From Phoronis ovalis (Eukaryota; Phoronida; Phoronidae), in contig JAOXYB010028611.1 in assembly GCA_028565635.1 (NCBI GenBank), positions 1 to 15,207 on the forward strand: 15,207 nt of DNA, in the 5' to 3' direction. Under the pieces are notes generated by a model, which was not told the DNA's origin, searched no databases, and was given only the letters and a program-made list of their open reading frames with translations. Position 1 is the first letter of the stretch, and the number at the start of each line of letters is the position of its first letter. Below are positions 1-10,400 of the stretch, in pieces. The translations under genes were made by a program, and so were the position numbers.

Positions 1-99
1 TATATATATGGTTGGTTGTAATGTACCCGGAGACACTGCTCATCATTGTGGTTATTAATAAACATAATTCATGAAAACAAATATTAATGTTTCTATTAT
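1..99. other. Sequence beyond the presumed transcript end
   Basis: A short TA run occupies 1-9. A plus-strand AATAAA occurs at 57-62, just beyond the minus-strand AATAAA at 105-100, which could mark the end of a convergent gene lying to the left. Too little sequence is present to judge. Confidence 0.2.
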
Positions 100-105
100 T
101 TTATT
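100..105 (-). terminator. Candidate polyadenylation signal AATAAA
   Basis: The plus strand reads TTTATT, so the minus strand carries AATAAA. It is the first canonical signal after the stop codon at 2849. Cleavage would fall roughly between 90 and 70; the minus strand then has a moderately GT-containing stretch (TGATGAGCAGTGTCT) suitable as a downstream element. Confidence 0.4.
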
Positions 106-1881
106 TTTTATATTATACCTCATATTTGACAATTCTGACAGTGATACATTCGCTCTTCTTAAACAGACATTTTCAAATAGCAAACATCGTCTCGTCATAT
201 TCCGAACATACGTTGTGAAAATATTACATTGAATGTCAATGAAAATAATACCAATACATCATGATCAGGGCAAAAATATCACAAAAATACAAAATGTTCG
301 CTCGCTTAAATCGTCTACAGGTGCTGTCCACGATTGTTATAAACATTCACACGAGTGCAACAGCAGGTAGCAATTCCTGGGAAACCCTCATATCTACTAA
401 TTGTACTACAATATCAGTCGGGCATAAATACAAAACGTCTGCTTTGTATCACCAGCTGGTTGCATAAATCAATAATGTGTCGGACTCCGGTGCACATTTT
501 AACGACAAACACAAGCACAATTTTAGATACACATATATCTGTAACTTCTCAGATTCTCTAACAAAAAAATTATTTGTTATTGAAAGTTCGCTAGCAACAC
601 ATGGCATGCATAGGCACATTGCTATGACATAATGTACGACTTTTCATACATAGCACTTCTGCAATACAGATTCTAAAATCCATGGTAAATTATAATCAGA
701 CTAAAACCTATCTACTATTTCAGTGAACAATAAATTCGATGACAGAAACCTTTCACACTTTTGCTCTGCACTTGATAACCTCAACTGCACTTGAATTTGA
801 ACAGTTATACTTTGCACCTGTTGTATCAGTTTGCACCACTGAATTCATACACAAGTACCACTAAATCAGGAAATGTGAAATTGTTTAGAAATCCATTTTA
901 AATTGCCTTGTGCCACTGTATTACCAGTTGATTTGGTCCTTCTAAATAATATAAGTGCAAAATCATAAACCTTACGACACAGTACAAGGTATAACATGGT
1001 ACCAAAGTTGCACTGTAGCAGTTTTAGTAACACGCCCGATTTAAAACCACTTCACGCAACTCGAGTGATTCGTTGCACCCATCTGACACAAATGACAGGA
1101 TGTGCAAGTATACAGTGCATGACGATCTTTTAAAACTGTAGTTTTCTCCTCAAGAACATTACAATCGTAGGTTAAAATAGAAAACGGTAACTGCAGGTTA
1201 TATATGTACTATTACAACAGAAACACCTGACAAAATGAATCACTGTGTTAAAGGCTTAAATTAAAACGAAATGATTTTATAAATCCTATTCTATAAACAT
1301 ATTTCTGTCAAACAAGACAATTTCTTTGCATGTCAACTGTCAATAATTTTCAACCAGCGCTATAAAGCACTAAAACCGTTAACATGGTCTTAGTTTTCCG
1401 GTGTATCAACACATGAATGTACAATAATTTTAAGTTTTCTGGCAAGACGATAATGGAATGATAGACATGATAAATGAAATGAACTGCCCAAGAGTTCTCT
1501 GTTCCAAGTTCACTAAACTGCCTCATTGAAAAATCTACATCCGTAAAATATGAAACTAATGACATGTATTTGATAAATGAACAATTTACTAAGTCGACGA
1601 AATTACCCAATATCAGACTGTCACCGACATTACCTTGCTGCACTGAATCACCTAACTGAACTGTAACTACAGTATTTTCTGTGCTACTTTCGCTCTTGTA
1701 TATTGTACACAATTTTTAGCTGAGAACATGGATAAAGTAAAAACCGAACAAATCTTCCAAATCTTCATAGTAAAGCCTACGTAAATTTTGAAGCTTAAAA
1801 TGGCATTAAGCACCAAGTTGATTACTGGTTAATTATTATAACTTACAGCAAACGAGACAGTAAATGACCAGCATTTTAGTT

Positions 1882-1887
1882 TTTAAT
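1882..1887 (-). terminator. Alternative polyadenylation signal ATTAAA
   Basis: The plus strand reads TTTAAT, giving the common variant ATTAAA on the minus strand, about 960 nt after the stop codon. It could produce a short-3'-UTR isoform that keeps the two AU-rich nonamers. The hexamer alone is weak evidence in AT-rich DNA. Confidence 0.2.
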
Positions 1888-2429
1888 TAATATAGAATAA
1901 TTTAACCTTTTAGTAAGCTCTCGCTGTTTACTAAAGATGAAGGTCGCACAGAAACGTGGCGCAATCACGAGTATTATGTCTCGGAGTTCCAATTTTCATC
2001 CAACTTAAATAAACATTTGTGTGGGATGAGCTAGACAAAAGAGGACCGTTATCATTACTTAATTAAATAACTGACAGTGTGAATCATGATAAAAGGTTGC
2101 TGCTGGTAATCACGAGAACTAACAGTCTAACAATTGCAGACAAGAATAGCTTCGTCCCAGCATGCTGGTTACACGGAATTCTGTACTGCCCACATGAAAA
2201 TTTATAATAATGACAATGATATAGTGTCAACTTTTGGCACTATCGATACAATTTAAATTGAACATGACAATTAAATGTGGGTATGATTCATGATGTGAAA
2301 ATAATATTATGAAATACATGCTTGTTGCCATGGTGAACATATAATATCACTGGTTGGAAATTAATGCCACTGCTTTACCGACACTTCTCTACTCGTCAAT
2401 TGTACCACTATCAGCTTTCTGCAATATTA

Positions 2430-2460
2430 AATAAATAACTTAAAACAGTACAATAAATAA
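2430..2460 (-). promoter_or_regulatory. Pair of AU-rich element nonamers in the 3' UTR
   Basis: The plus strand has AATAAATAA at 2430-2438 and again at 2452-2460. The transcript would read UUAUUUAUU twice, 13 nt apart. This nonamer is the established core of AU-rich elements bound by TTP/ZFP36-type and ELAV-type proteins and mediates rapid mRNA turnover. Its presence would suit a short-lived, signal-induced feedback mRNA. AT-rich background raises the chance rate, but two exact nonamers so close are suggestive. Confidence 0.4.
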
Positions 2461-2848
2461 AGAAGTATTGCAAATCTATTTTCATTAATGTTTTTGGCAC
2501 CATGACTGGTTTATGCTTTTGGCCGATTGTTTTGTTTCATTATAAATTATATGCAGAAAACATCCAGTAGTTCCTTAAGAATGCTTTTCGTCCACTAAAA
2601 AACTGCTTGGCAGCTATCTCTTCTATTCTTCGCGAAGTTCACCGATGTTCTATATGAAATGAATCACACTTGAAATATTACAAAATCGTGAGCATCTGGT
2701 GTCTTTAAAAGACCGATGTTCTTTATAATAATACACTTTGCGATTTTCTTTAACAAAGCTTTTGAGCCATATAAAATCACAAATTTTTGCAAAATTCCAG
2801 CACCATGTTTGACATGTGCCTTCGATATGAGTGTGCCTAGTCATAAGC

Positions 2849-3481
2849 CTATATGCTATCGCTACTACTAGCACTGCTGAATACTGCGGAGTCTGTGCTA
2901 TTCACAATGTCCGAATATTCAGGCGGGGGTTCCCCATCATTTATACACGGGTTGGCGCTGTTTACGCTACTACCACTACAGTTCCGTGAGTGTCCAACAG
3001 ATCGTGAAGTCCTAGAGTGCGTGCACTCTTCTGGGCTACGCAATGACGAAGTATTATACTGATTATTATAGGACATGCTGTAACATCGTACTATTCTTGC
3101 TTGTCCATTGTTATTCGGCACTATCCGTGTAGGTCCTTTGCCATTTTCTTGGTTTATTAATTGAAAATGTTGTGCTCTATATGGAGGGGGACTTTCTCCG
3201 TCATATACTGTCCTATTTGGAGGAGGTCGCACACTCTCCTGATCTATCTCGCGCCTAGGATCACAACTACAATTATGCAACATCTTTTGACTTTTGATAT
3301 AGCCTTCTTCACCGTCCTCCGATATCGGTATAAAAGGCGGTAAATCTACTTCTAAGTCTAAATTTTGTGCTATCTCTGGTGACTGTAACCTCCTCGTATG
3401 ATGCCTGTGGTTACTACCATAGCTGTGGTGTGCTAACTCTTGTTGGTATCTTTCCCTAGGATTCCCTGGCACATACACCAC
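2849..3481 (-). CDS. LDLRAD4/PMEPA1: Terminal coding exon of an LDLRAD4/PMEPA1-family TGF-beta signalling inhibitor (cytoplasmic tail)
   Basis: This family (LDLRAD4/C18orf1 and PMEPA1/TMEPAI in vertebrates) sits in endosomal membranes, binds receptor-activated Smad2/3 through a Smad-interaction motif (SIM) and recruits Nedd4-type ubiquitin ligases through PY motifs, damping TGF-beta signalling. The exon encodes 210 residues ending in TAG. Visible hallmarks, numbered from the first exon codon: an acidic block with DLPP and SEDGEE (46-59), like DLPPTISLSDGEE in vertebrates; ESVRPPPNRTVYD (82-94), nearly identical to the vertebrate SIM region, with PPNR at 87-90; PPPY at 98-101; and a C-terminal PPPEYSDI (185-192) matching vertebrate PPPTYSEV. 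The exon opens at GTG GTG TAT directly after TTTTAG, so the frame is entered by splicing; there is no true start codon here. The vertebrate PPPY that follows DGEE is absent, and the tail ends 21 residues after the last PY tyrosine. It could represent either vertebrate paralogue; family assignment is firm, one-to-one orthology is not. Confidence 0.9.
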   Translation of the reverse strand: MVYVPGNPRERYQQELAHHSYGSNHRHHTRRLQSPEIAQNLDLEVDLPPFIPISEDGEEGYIKSQKMLHNCSCDPRREIDQESVRPPPNRTVYDGESPPPYRAQHFQLINQENGKGPTRIVPNNNGQARIVRCYSMSYNNQYNTSSLRSPEECTHSRTSRSVGHSRNCSGSSVNSANPCINDGEPPPEYSDIVNSTDSAVFSSASSSDSI

Positions 3482-3505
3482 CTAAAACATAAAGAATCGA
3501 AACTG
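3482..3505 (-). other. Splice acceptor (3' splice site) of the terminal exon
   Basis: Reading the minus strand, a pyrimidine-rich run TTCTTTATGTTTTAG ends at 3482 and is followed by GTGGTGTATGTG. The TAG of the acceptor is itself an in-frame stop, so the open frame cannot extend further upstream and the coding part must begin here. A second AG (ACTTACAG) lies about 27 nt further upstream but would place that stop in frame. Confidence 0.8.
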
Positions 3506-5067
3506 TAAGTCCACTTTTTAATAAAAAAATTGAAACAGTACATGCTGTCTATTTCTGTAACAAACTTATTTTTGACAGACTCCTGGAGTAAGCAATATTT
3601 GCTAATTTTTTGCATGAACCATTAGTTTATAATGCAAAAAACACCTGTACAGCTTCATTCCAAATTTGGACCATTCCTAAATCTAACATTTTTTTCGGGT
3701 CATTTTAGTAACCGTTTGATCATAAAACATTTGTGAAACTACATCCAAAATATTTCCACATAAATTATGCACTATTTCTAGGAAACAGTTCAACTTTAAG
3801 CCATTATTTCATCTTTTAATATTTTCAGGAAAAGTGTGAATATCATTACTTAATGTTGCCCCACATAAATACCCTTGTGTAGACATATGTAAAATGTTAT
3901 CACTGATCAAATAAATGCAAGGTGCATATTTTTAAAGATAACTGGGATTATTTGTGTACAAACTTACATATGCCTGCTATTTGAGTTAGCCAGACTTGTC
4001 AACAGATGGCACAACATGCATCTTAAGTACCTTAACAGGAAAAACCTAATTGAGCAAGTGTGACAAGTTCCACACAGACAAACTTTTAACTAATGATGCT
4101 TATAGCACACCTGTGCACAATGACATAGTTATGCAATAAATAAGCCGAATATAAATATAAGTAGAAATTCCGATTTCTGCAATTTCTGTTTGCATACACC
4201 ACAAAGATACCAATACTGGCCTGTTTTATCCAACTTTTATTACTGATTAGAACTGCCCAATAGCCCGCTAATTATAACAGAACACACAATCAAGTATTTC
4301 CTCAAAAACTTGTTTTTGTCTATCATACACAATTGAATAACAATCCTAATTAGGTTTTCAACATTTCTGTATAGAAAATCGTGCCACCCAAAGATATCAC
4401 CGCATACAGAGAAGGAAAACAGTCAAAGCATATTAATATCCTTATTTATTTATGGAATACATAAAATAAGGTTAAACATTTCTTTGTGTTGTTGAAGTCC
4501 AAAAAGAATACTTAGAACAAAGGAAGACTAACAAGAAAGAAGTGTGACTATTGTCTACAGCTTAGATGCACAATCACATAGGTCATTGAACCATAGTTAT
4601 ATACAAAACAAGCTCTACAAATGTTATTCTACAGCTATTCTGTAAAATTATGCTTATTAAGCACATCATCTGTACTAATTTAAAGGCAGGCCATATGAAA
4701 ACAAGTTTTATCAAAGTCACAAATAGCAGGGAGGTTATTCAACTTTTAAAACAAAAAAGAACTTTGAATTTTCTTAAATATCAAAGAACATGTTGTACTT
4801 TCAAAATAAGATTACATTACATACTTTGTAATAGTTCAAGGATTTCAATTACCCTGCAGATTTATTTACAGATAAAGCAACACAAACAACCCCATGAGAT
4901 TATTAAAGTCATGTTTTACACGGAGAAGAACTTTTCAACTTTCTTTCAAGATTAAAAAACATTGTTATTTTGTCATAAACTAACTTCCAGACAGTTCTAT
5001 AACAACTCTTATGGATGATCAATAAATGTTAAGACGAAATTGGCTGAACTCCAACAAACCAATGAAA

Positions 5068-5076
5068 AGCCAGACA
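5068..5076 (+). promoter_or_regulatory. CAGA box AGCCAGACA
   Basis: An exact AGCCAGACA, the nine-base CAGA box described for Smad3/4 in TGF-beta-responsive promoters, occurs in the intron. A further CAGACA lies 80 bp to the left at 4988, and AGCCAGACT occurs at about 3988. Confidence 0.3.
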
Positions 5077-6749
5077 GTGTTTACTAACTTTGGAATAGAA
5101 TGACATCACACGTACACAAAAGCCAGCGTCTAGTCTGGGTGTATCTGTGAAATTCAAAAATATCATTTGTGGTACTGTGCCAATGTGTTTATCTCAACAT
5201 CATGTCTAGGTACATGGCCCTAAATAAGAATGCAATTTTTTTTACACAATTTATCTGTGTAAACATAGATTAGATGTAAAACAATGCAGGTCAAAAACAA
5301 ATAATGGAAAATTTATAGGTTGCATCAGGAAGTTATAGAATTAACGATGACAAAATGATATAACTACAGTGTAATTATCCGACGAGTCAAAAACACGCAG
5401 AGAAAGTATTACATACAGATCAACGCTGGTTTCAAGTAAAACTAACATATTTCGTTAATTTATAGATTTCATGTAACATTTTCCTATGTGACGGAACAAT
5501 ATTCAGTACTGTCTGAATGAACTGTATGTTATCTTAACCTAAAGAATGGATCTTGACCAGTTAATAATTAAAGCACAACAAATAGCATCATTTTCACATA
5601 CTTATGTCATATTTATTCATATTATTACTTTCACAGTTTTCTTTGTATCAGTGATGTTATTCCTTAATCAGTAATAAAATAATAATTACTTTAGCATGCT
5701 GCTCACTCAGTCTTAGAATTTTATCAGTCAAAATGTCAATCATACCATGAAAATTACAAAGAGCCAATTGCAAGGCAAATGAAAGCCACTGAAGTATAAA
5801 CTCTGGCACAAAAAAATAAATTTGTTATTTTTTCGCTTTGTGAGCACAAGCATGTGATTAATGATTAAATAGTTGCAGCGGAAAAATCTAGAGCTCTATT
5901 TTTGAAGTCGGGAAAGTGAACAGAAACGGCTGCATATAGAAATAGGTGTTTATAAAAGGTCACTACATTAATTACCTCCATAGTACTATTTTGGAGCTTA
6001 GGTCATACCTATCCTTGGACATTCCACACTTTAAGTTACTTGTCTCAATACTGACAAGTGTGATGTATGACAAAGATAGTCTGGTGTTGCTTTTTATGAC
6101 TTCAAAATGTGAAGCTTTGTACTGTGGTATTCATAATATATGAAATAGGTCAGACGTATAACAAAAGAAGGTATGAAACTGGTCACGTTTTCATGAGGTT
6201 TCTTCCTCAGTTGATCAGACATATGCGTCACTGACTATATTAAAAATGAAAATGCATTATTATTGGTGACTTGCATGTATTTATCATACCAGTATTATTC
6301 AAGTCCAAAGGCTGTCCTTTTATCCCGAAATTTACAAGATTACATAAATTTGAAGAAAGGAACATGTCCCATGTTTAGTCTACAATTACATTATTTCTTT
6401 AATTATAGCATCACATCAAACAAAATCTGATAGAAACATTTTTAAAAAGTCCAAAGTGTTTGTGATAAACATTGCAGACAGTTTACATTAAAGCATTTAG
6501 TCAAATTACCATGAATATCATACACTTATTAATGTGGAAGGAACAATCTTGTTTATAATACAATTACATTAATCCTTTCAGATTTGCAAAATCTAAGGAT
6601 ATTTCAATTCTATCAATTTAATGATTATGCTTTATCTTCAATTTTCATAAATGGATTCAAACTATATTAATTTATGCAATCTGACATTGAGACAGGTAAA
6701 TGACACAATATATCCACATCGCAAGCAAGTAAGAATGCACATACAAGAT

Positions 6750-6757
6750 GTCTAGAC
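6750..6757. promoter_or_regulatory. Palindromic Smad-binding element GTCTAGAC, intronic
   Basis: A perfect GTCTAGAC lies in the context AAGATGTCTAGACCAATC. A CCAAT pentamer overlaps its right edge. It is the palindrome furthest from the first exon, with CAGACA/TGTCTG half-sites at 6475, 6906 and 6919. Confidence 0.3.
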
Positions 6758-8263
6758 CAATCAATTCCAGGAATATATATTTAATTTCATCAATAACAAG
6801 ATTATGAAAGTTCATTATTATATAAATGCCAAGACCGAACAACTACTTAATGAAAACTATTTCACCACAAGGTTCACCACGGTCATCAAACCTACGCTGC
6901 TGTTATGTCTGGATACACCAGACACCATACCAGCAAAACATTTCTTTATCTGCATTTGTACCGAAAAATTGTTTTTCCACAAGCACGCTATGTGGTATTC
7001 ATTGCTGTGCATAATTGTTGAATCATACTTTCACTATTTTAATTTTCAATATTTTCAATAGGTGTTTTAGTATTAGACCAGTCGACATACATGAAGTTTT
7101 ATTATCCTTTAAAGACACCAGGTGGCTACTGGCAGCACACAATTCAGAATGATGAATATTTGGAAAATAAGCTTAACAATACCACTATTAAAGAAAAAAC
7201 AGATGAACACAAATTCTCTAACAAAACCTACACAAGCTATTATTCTGAGTTTCTACACAACTTTCAAGGAAAGTCTACAGTTCAACTAAACAGAAACAAC
7301 ATCCTGTGTTATTCAATTTCTAAACTCTAATCATATTTCCTGGGCAGACATTCAACAAGAATTTATTTAGTCTACAAACACACATTGCTTTTTAATAGTC
7401 AATAAATCTGGTGAAGGCCACTGATGGTGAAATCTGGAACAATCATTGTCATTAAAACTATAAGAAAAATAACTCACTTAAGACCAGACTGACCCAGAGT
7501 CCACTCGGGTTATTATGCCAACCAGTGCCCTCCATAAAATTCACATTTGATTTGGGGGGGCAAAGTCAATTTATGTAAGCCCAAAATAAGTATACATTAA
7601 ATGCAAATAGTTTATTCATGGTTTGTGCTATAAGGTTTAATAAAGATGCCATCAAGTCTACAGTTTTTGTGAAATCAATATCCACCCATCAACCAATGGA
7701 CATTTATACATAGTTGGGAACATTGTGCAGTAACATGGTAACACAAATCATAATAAATACTAGTTATAATATATTTGCAGAATTTCCTTAAAAAGGATGC
7801 TTAGTTTTAACTCACTACGCAAATAGTCCTGCAGCATACACAGGAGAACATCTCTTATTTTCACATCCGTTATATCTCTTTCAGAAATCTTTTTTCACTA
7901 ATTAACTTCTTATTTCAATAAAATGAACAGACGGATATAGTTGGAGGCAATCTCAATACCCAAGACTACGTCATTCCGCAGAACTAACAAACAACTAACT
8001 ATACGATAAACCCTCCAGGATAAAAATCTGTCTCGCTGTGTTCTACTACTAGAGATCTCAAAATATCAACTTAATACAGACATTGCACAGAGCCTGCAAA
8101 AGAATCAGTATTTTTTCCATTTTTAAAATATTCAGAATTTGATATCTCAAAAAGGCGTATCACAGATTAAAAATATTTCTAATTTGACTGTCTAGGTATT
8201 CTGAATACATAGGTAATTCCATAACATATTAGTATATGATAATAACTTGAGATGATGTAATGT

Positions 8264-8271
8264 GTCTAGAC
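8264..8271. promoter_or_regulatory. Palindromic Smad-binding element GTCTAGAC, intronic
   Basis: A perfect GTCTAGAC is followed directly by AGTCT, so three GTCT/AGAC half-sites sit in about 12 bp. Near matches lie nearby: GTCTAGGT at 8190, GTCTAGAG at 8437 and GTCTAGAT at 8915. Confidence 0.35.
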
Positions 8272-9566
8272 AGTCTTTAATACTGATGACAAATCCAGTG
8301 GAGAAGCAAATCTGACAAGTTACCAATACATGCCATCAAGGTAATAGAATTTACTCAGTAAATATTGTATACTTCCATTGCAAACAGTGTCAAGCTAGTA
8401 TATTAGACTCCCATACATAAAATCTGGTCATGTGAAGTCTAGAGAGCATAACTTGTTAATCACCAGTTGTTAAGAATTTAATCTCATATTTTGAGCTAGT
8501 TCATGGATATTTCAGGGAAATCTTTATAGTCAGCAAAAAATTCAATTCTTTACCAAATTTAGACCTTGACATGGTTGTGTACATAATGACAAGCTCTGGA
8601 GTAGTATATCTGTATAGCTTCCTAGGTCAAGCATTTGTAGTGTCTGGTCTTATCTCTAACAGACAGTGCAAGAATTACCCCTCTAACAATAATGACACTC
8701 CAGACATTCCTCAGAAATGAATTTCACCAAGCCTGCACTTATTTTAGTCCTCATGTTATCCTGATTTAAGACTTGAACTTTGAATGACTTTCCAAGTTAA
8801 CACATTTATCAAACTGAGGTTCCCTAGCACACTTCCCTAATAATCTGTCTCTATTGATTTAAAAATAAATTTTGTACAGTAGTAAAAAAATTCCTTATTT
8901 TGTTATTAGTTCCAGTCTAGATAAGATATCAAACATCTCTAAACACTGCCTGGAAAGTTTTTGTATGTGCAACACATACTAGGTTTCCCAAATTTAGATA
9001 TCAAGCAGTATTAACAACAAATAAGACTTTATTGCAAACTAGAAATCCAATTCAGGAGGTTTCGAGAATAATCAGATTTTTAAAAGAGTACAATTGCATA
9101 GAAAACAGTGATAATTTATTTTCTTGAGGATGTTAAACTGTAATTTCACCCAAAGACTAAACTGCAATTGTACTGACAGTATATTTGAACTTGTGGACCG
9201 GACCCAATGCATATTTCTGAATTTCTGGAAATATATTAACATCATCATTTGTTTTGTTCTAATGCACAAAAAAAGCTTTTACAATTTTCCAACAAGATGT
9301 TGTTACACATTTACATACTAACCATTAATATTTAAGGAAAAGCACCACTCTATACTTGACATGAATAGCACAATGAAAAGTAATTAGACAAATCTTAGTA
9401 AATTGCATAAAATCTCTCCAAGACAATAAATAATTTTATCTTCATTAGCTAGATCTAAATCAGCTGGAAAAAACATTACAAAATTTTAAATCACTAATTA
9501 TTTGGTATTTCTTGATAACATTACTTATTCTAAGAAATTAAGTGACACAGGAAAAATCTGTCTGGT

Positions 9567-9574
9567 GTCTAGAC
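9567..9574. promoter_or_regulatory. Palindromic Smad-binding element GTCTAGAC, intronic
   Basis: A perfect GTCTAGAC is preceded within 8 bp by TGTCTG (9559-9564), giving a compact composite of one palindrome and one half-site in the first 600 bp of the intron. Confidence 0.35.
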
Positions 9575-10155
9575 ATTACATTACATGTTACATTACACAC
9601 TTGCACACTTCTATACAGTGAACAATAAGTACAAAACTTTAAATGTACCTGACAAGAGACATGCCCAATTCCCTATTATATAATAGATTTCACATACCAG
9701 TCCTTAAGTCAACTCCTACATCAAAAAATGTCAGACTTTGGTCAACTGTTTTACCATTCTAACCGAACAACAATTATTTGTAATTACTTAAAAAACATGT
9801 GGTAGAGAATTTTACTACAAACTGGCAATTAATTTAACCATTTTCTAAATATGTACTTAAAGGATAAAAAGCTATCTCATTTGTGAACAAACAATTTACA
9901 TTTCCCTGAAACGAATACTAACTTATTGCAATAAAAGCAGAATTAAATCCAGCTGACTAGCTATTTAATCACATGTAACTATATTTAGAATAGAAATTGG
10001 CAGTATAAAAACTTAGCAGACATAAACCTAACGTTCCATCACATGCTATAGGGAGAAATAAAAACCCACAATGTAAGACTACTCATCAGCTGTCTGAATG
10101 GAATAAAATTATGACCTTAATCATATTCAAAACATCCCCAAGTAACTACATTCTT

Positions 10156-10162
10156 ACTTACC
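10156..10162 (-). other. Splice donor (5' splice site)
   Basis: On the minus strand the exon ends CTGAATTG and the intron starts GTAAGTAAG, a near-perfect match to the metazoan donor consensus. The last exon base is 10162 and the intron GT is at 10161-10160. The exon length from the ATG is 156 nt, so the donor leaves phase 0. Confidence 0.55.
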
Positions 10163-10317
10163 AATTCAGGAACGATTTTCGGTTTCTGCATGAGTAAATT
10201 TCTCTGAAGATTTGTAATTTTTTCTTTCTCCATACGATTTTCATGTCCTATACACTTTTTGAGTAGATTTATAACCTTATTGTTAGACATGGGTCTATCT
10301 TTTCCTTCGATAGTCAT
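10162..10317 (-). CDS. Candidate first coding exon (52 codons), probably an alternative N-terminus of the same gene
   Basis: ATG at 10317-10315 opens 52 codons, ending exactly on a codon boundary (CCT GAA TTG) before a consensus donor GTAAGTAAG. A TAA lies immediately before the ATG in the same frame with no AG between them, so translation cannot enter from an upstream exon; this must be an initiating exon or a chance ORF. The peptide is basic and hydrophilic, with lysine- and glutamate-rich helix-like stretches (MEKEKITNLQ) and no signal peptide, LDLa module or membrane segment. I recognise no family. The next minus-strand exon I can support (start 3481) also begins in phase 0, so the two join in frame to about 262 residues; chance agreement of phase is one in three. 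The start context is weak (T at -3, A at +4). It might instead belong to a separate gene whose other exons I cannot see, or be fortuitous. Confidence 0.45.
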
Positions 10318-10377
10318 TTAAAATCACCTCCACTGTTAACTCAGCATACTACTCATAAGACAGATTCTACACATGTG
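10318..10377 (-). other. Putative 5' UTR of the alternative first exon
   Basis: This is the stretch between the inferred start site (about 30 nt after the TATA box) and the ATG. It has an in-frame TAA abutting the ATG and no splice acceptor close to it. The right boundary is an estimate from TATA spacing only. Confidence 0.25.
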
Positions 10378-10400
10378 TACCAAGCCAGACTGCAGACAAT

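Larger units (their letters stand above)
100..2848 (-). other. LDLRAD4/PMEPA1: Probable long 3' UTR of the LDLRAD4/PMEPA1-like gene
   Basis: Downstream of the TAG at 2851-2849, no AATAAA occurs on the minus strand until 105-100, although the plus strand of the same stretch has several. This strand asymmetry fits a transcribed 3' UTR of about 2.75 kb. Two AU-rich nonamers lie about 400 nt after the stop. The longest frame inside (minus 1712-1350, 120 codons) shows no recognisable protein. The true end could be earlier, at the ATTAAA near 1885 or a non-canonical signal. Confidence 0.45.
3482..10161 (-). other. Long intron between candidate first exon and terminal exon (6.7 kb)
   Basis: No additional exon could be supported on either strand. 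Open frames here are 60-101 codons long, low-complexity in residue use, and lack paired splice signals. The intron is AT-rich and poor in CpG, most strikingly from about 8157 to 9760, where I count only two CpG sites. It carries three of the window's four GTCTAGAC palindromes and most of its CAGACA half-sites. No transposon ends, tRNA or convincing small-RNA hairpin were found. Confidence 0.5.

Noticed and set aside
1350-1712. 120-codon minus-strand open frame
   Set aside because: It lies in the presumed 3' UTR of the same-strand gene, has no recognisable domain, no splice signals of its own, and a composition consistent with a chance frame.
2853-3062. Plus-strand frames opposite the terminal exon
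   Set aside because: They are antisense shadows of the conserved minus-strand coding exon.
3966-4040. Possible small minus-strand exon between TGTTAAG and GTAAGTTTG
   Set aside because: Only one frame is open, it resembles nothing in the family, and its phase does not match the phase-0 terminal exon.
4650-4955. 101-codon plus-strand open frame
   Set aside because: The residue use is that of translated AT-rich intron. No motif, promoter or splice context was found.
7482-7540. Minus-strand open stretch (MEGTGWHNN...) ending near a GTGAGT donor-like site
   Set aside because: It is under 20 codons from its ATG, has no acceptor before it, no family resemblance, and would not continue in phase 0 into the terminal exon.
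7553-7560. G-run (GGGGGGG) as a possible quadruplex
   Set aside because: It is a single run with no partner runs nearby.
8281-8320. C-box-like TGATGA and D-box-like CTGA, considered as an intronic snoRNA
   Set aside because: The boxes are only about 25 bases apart, too short for a C/D snoRNA, and there is no terminal stem.
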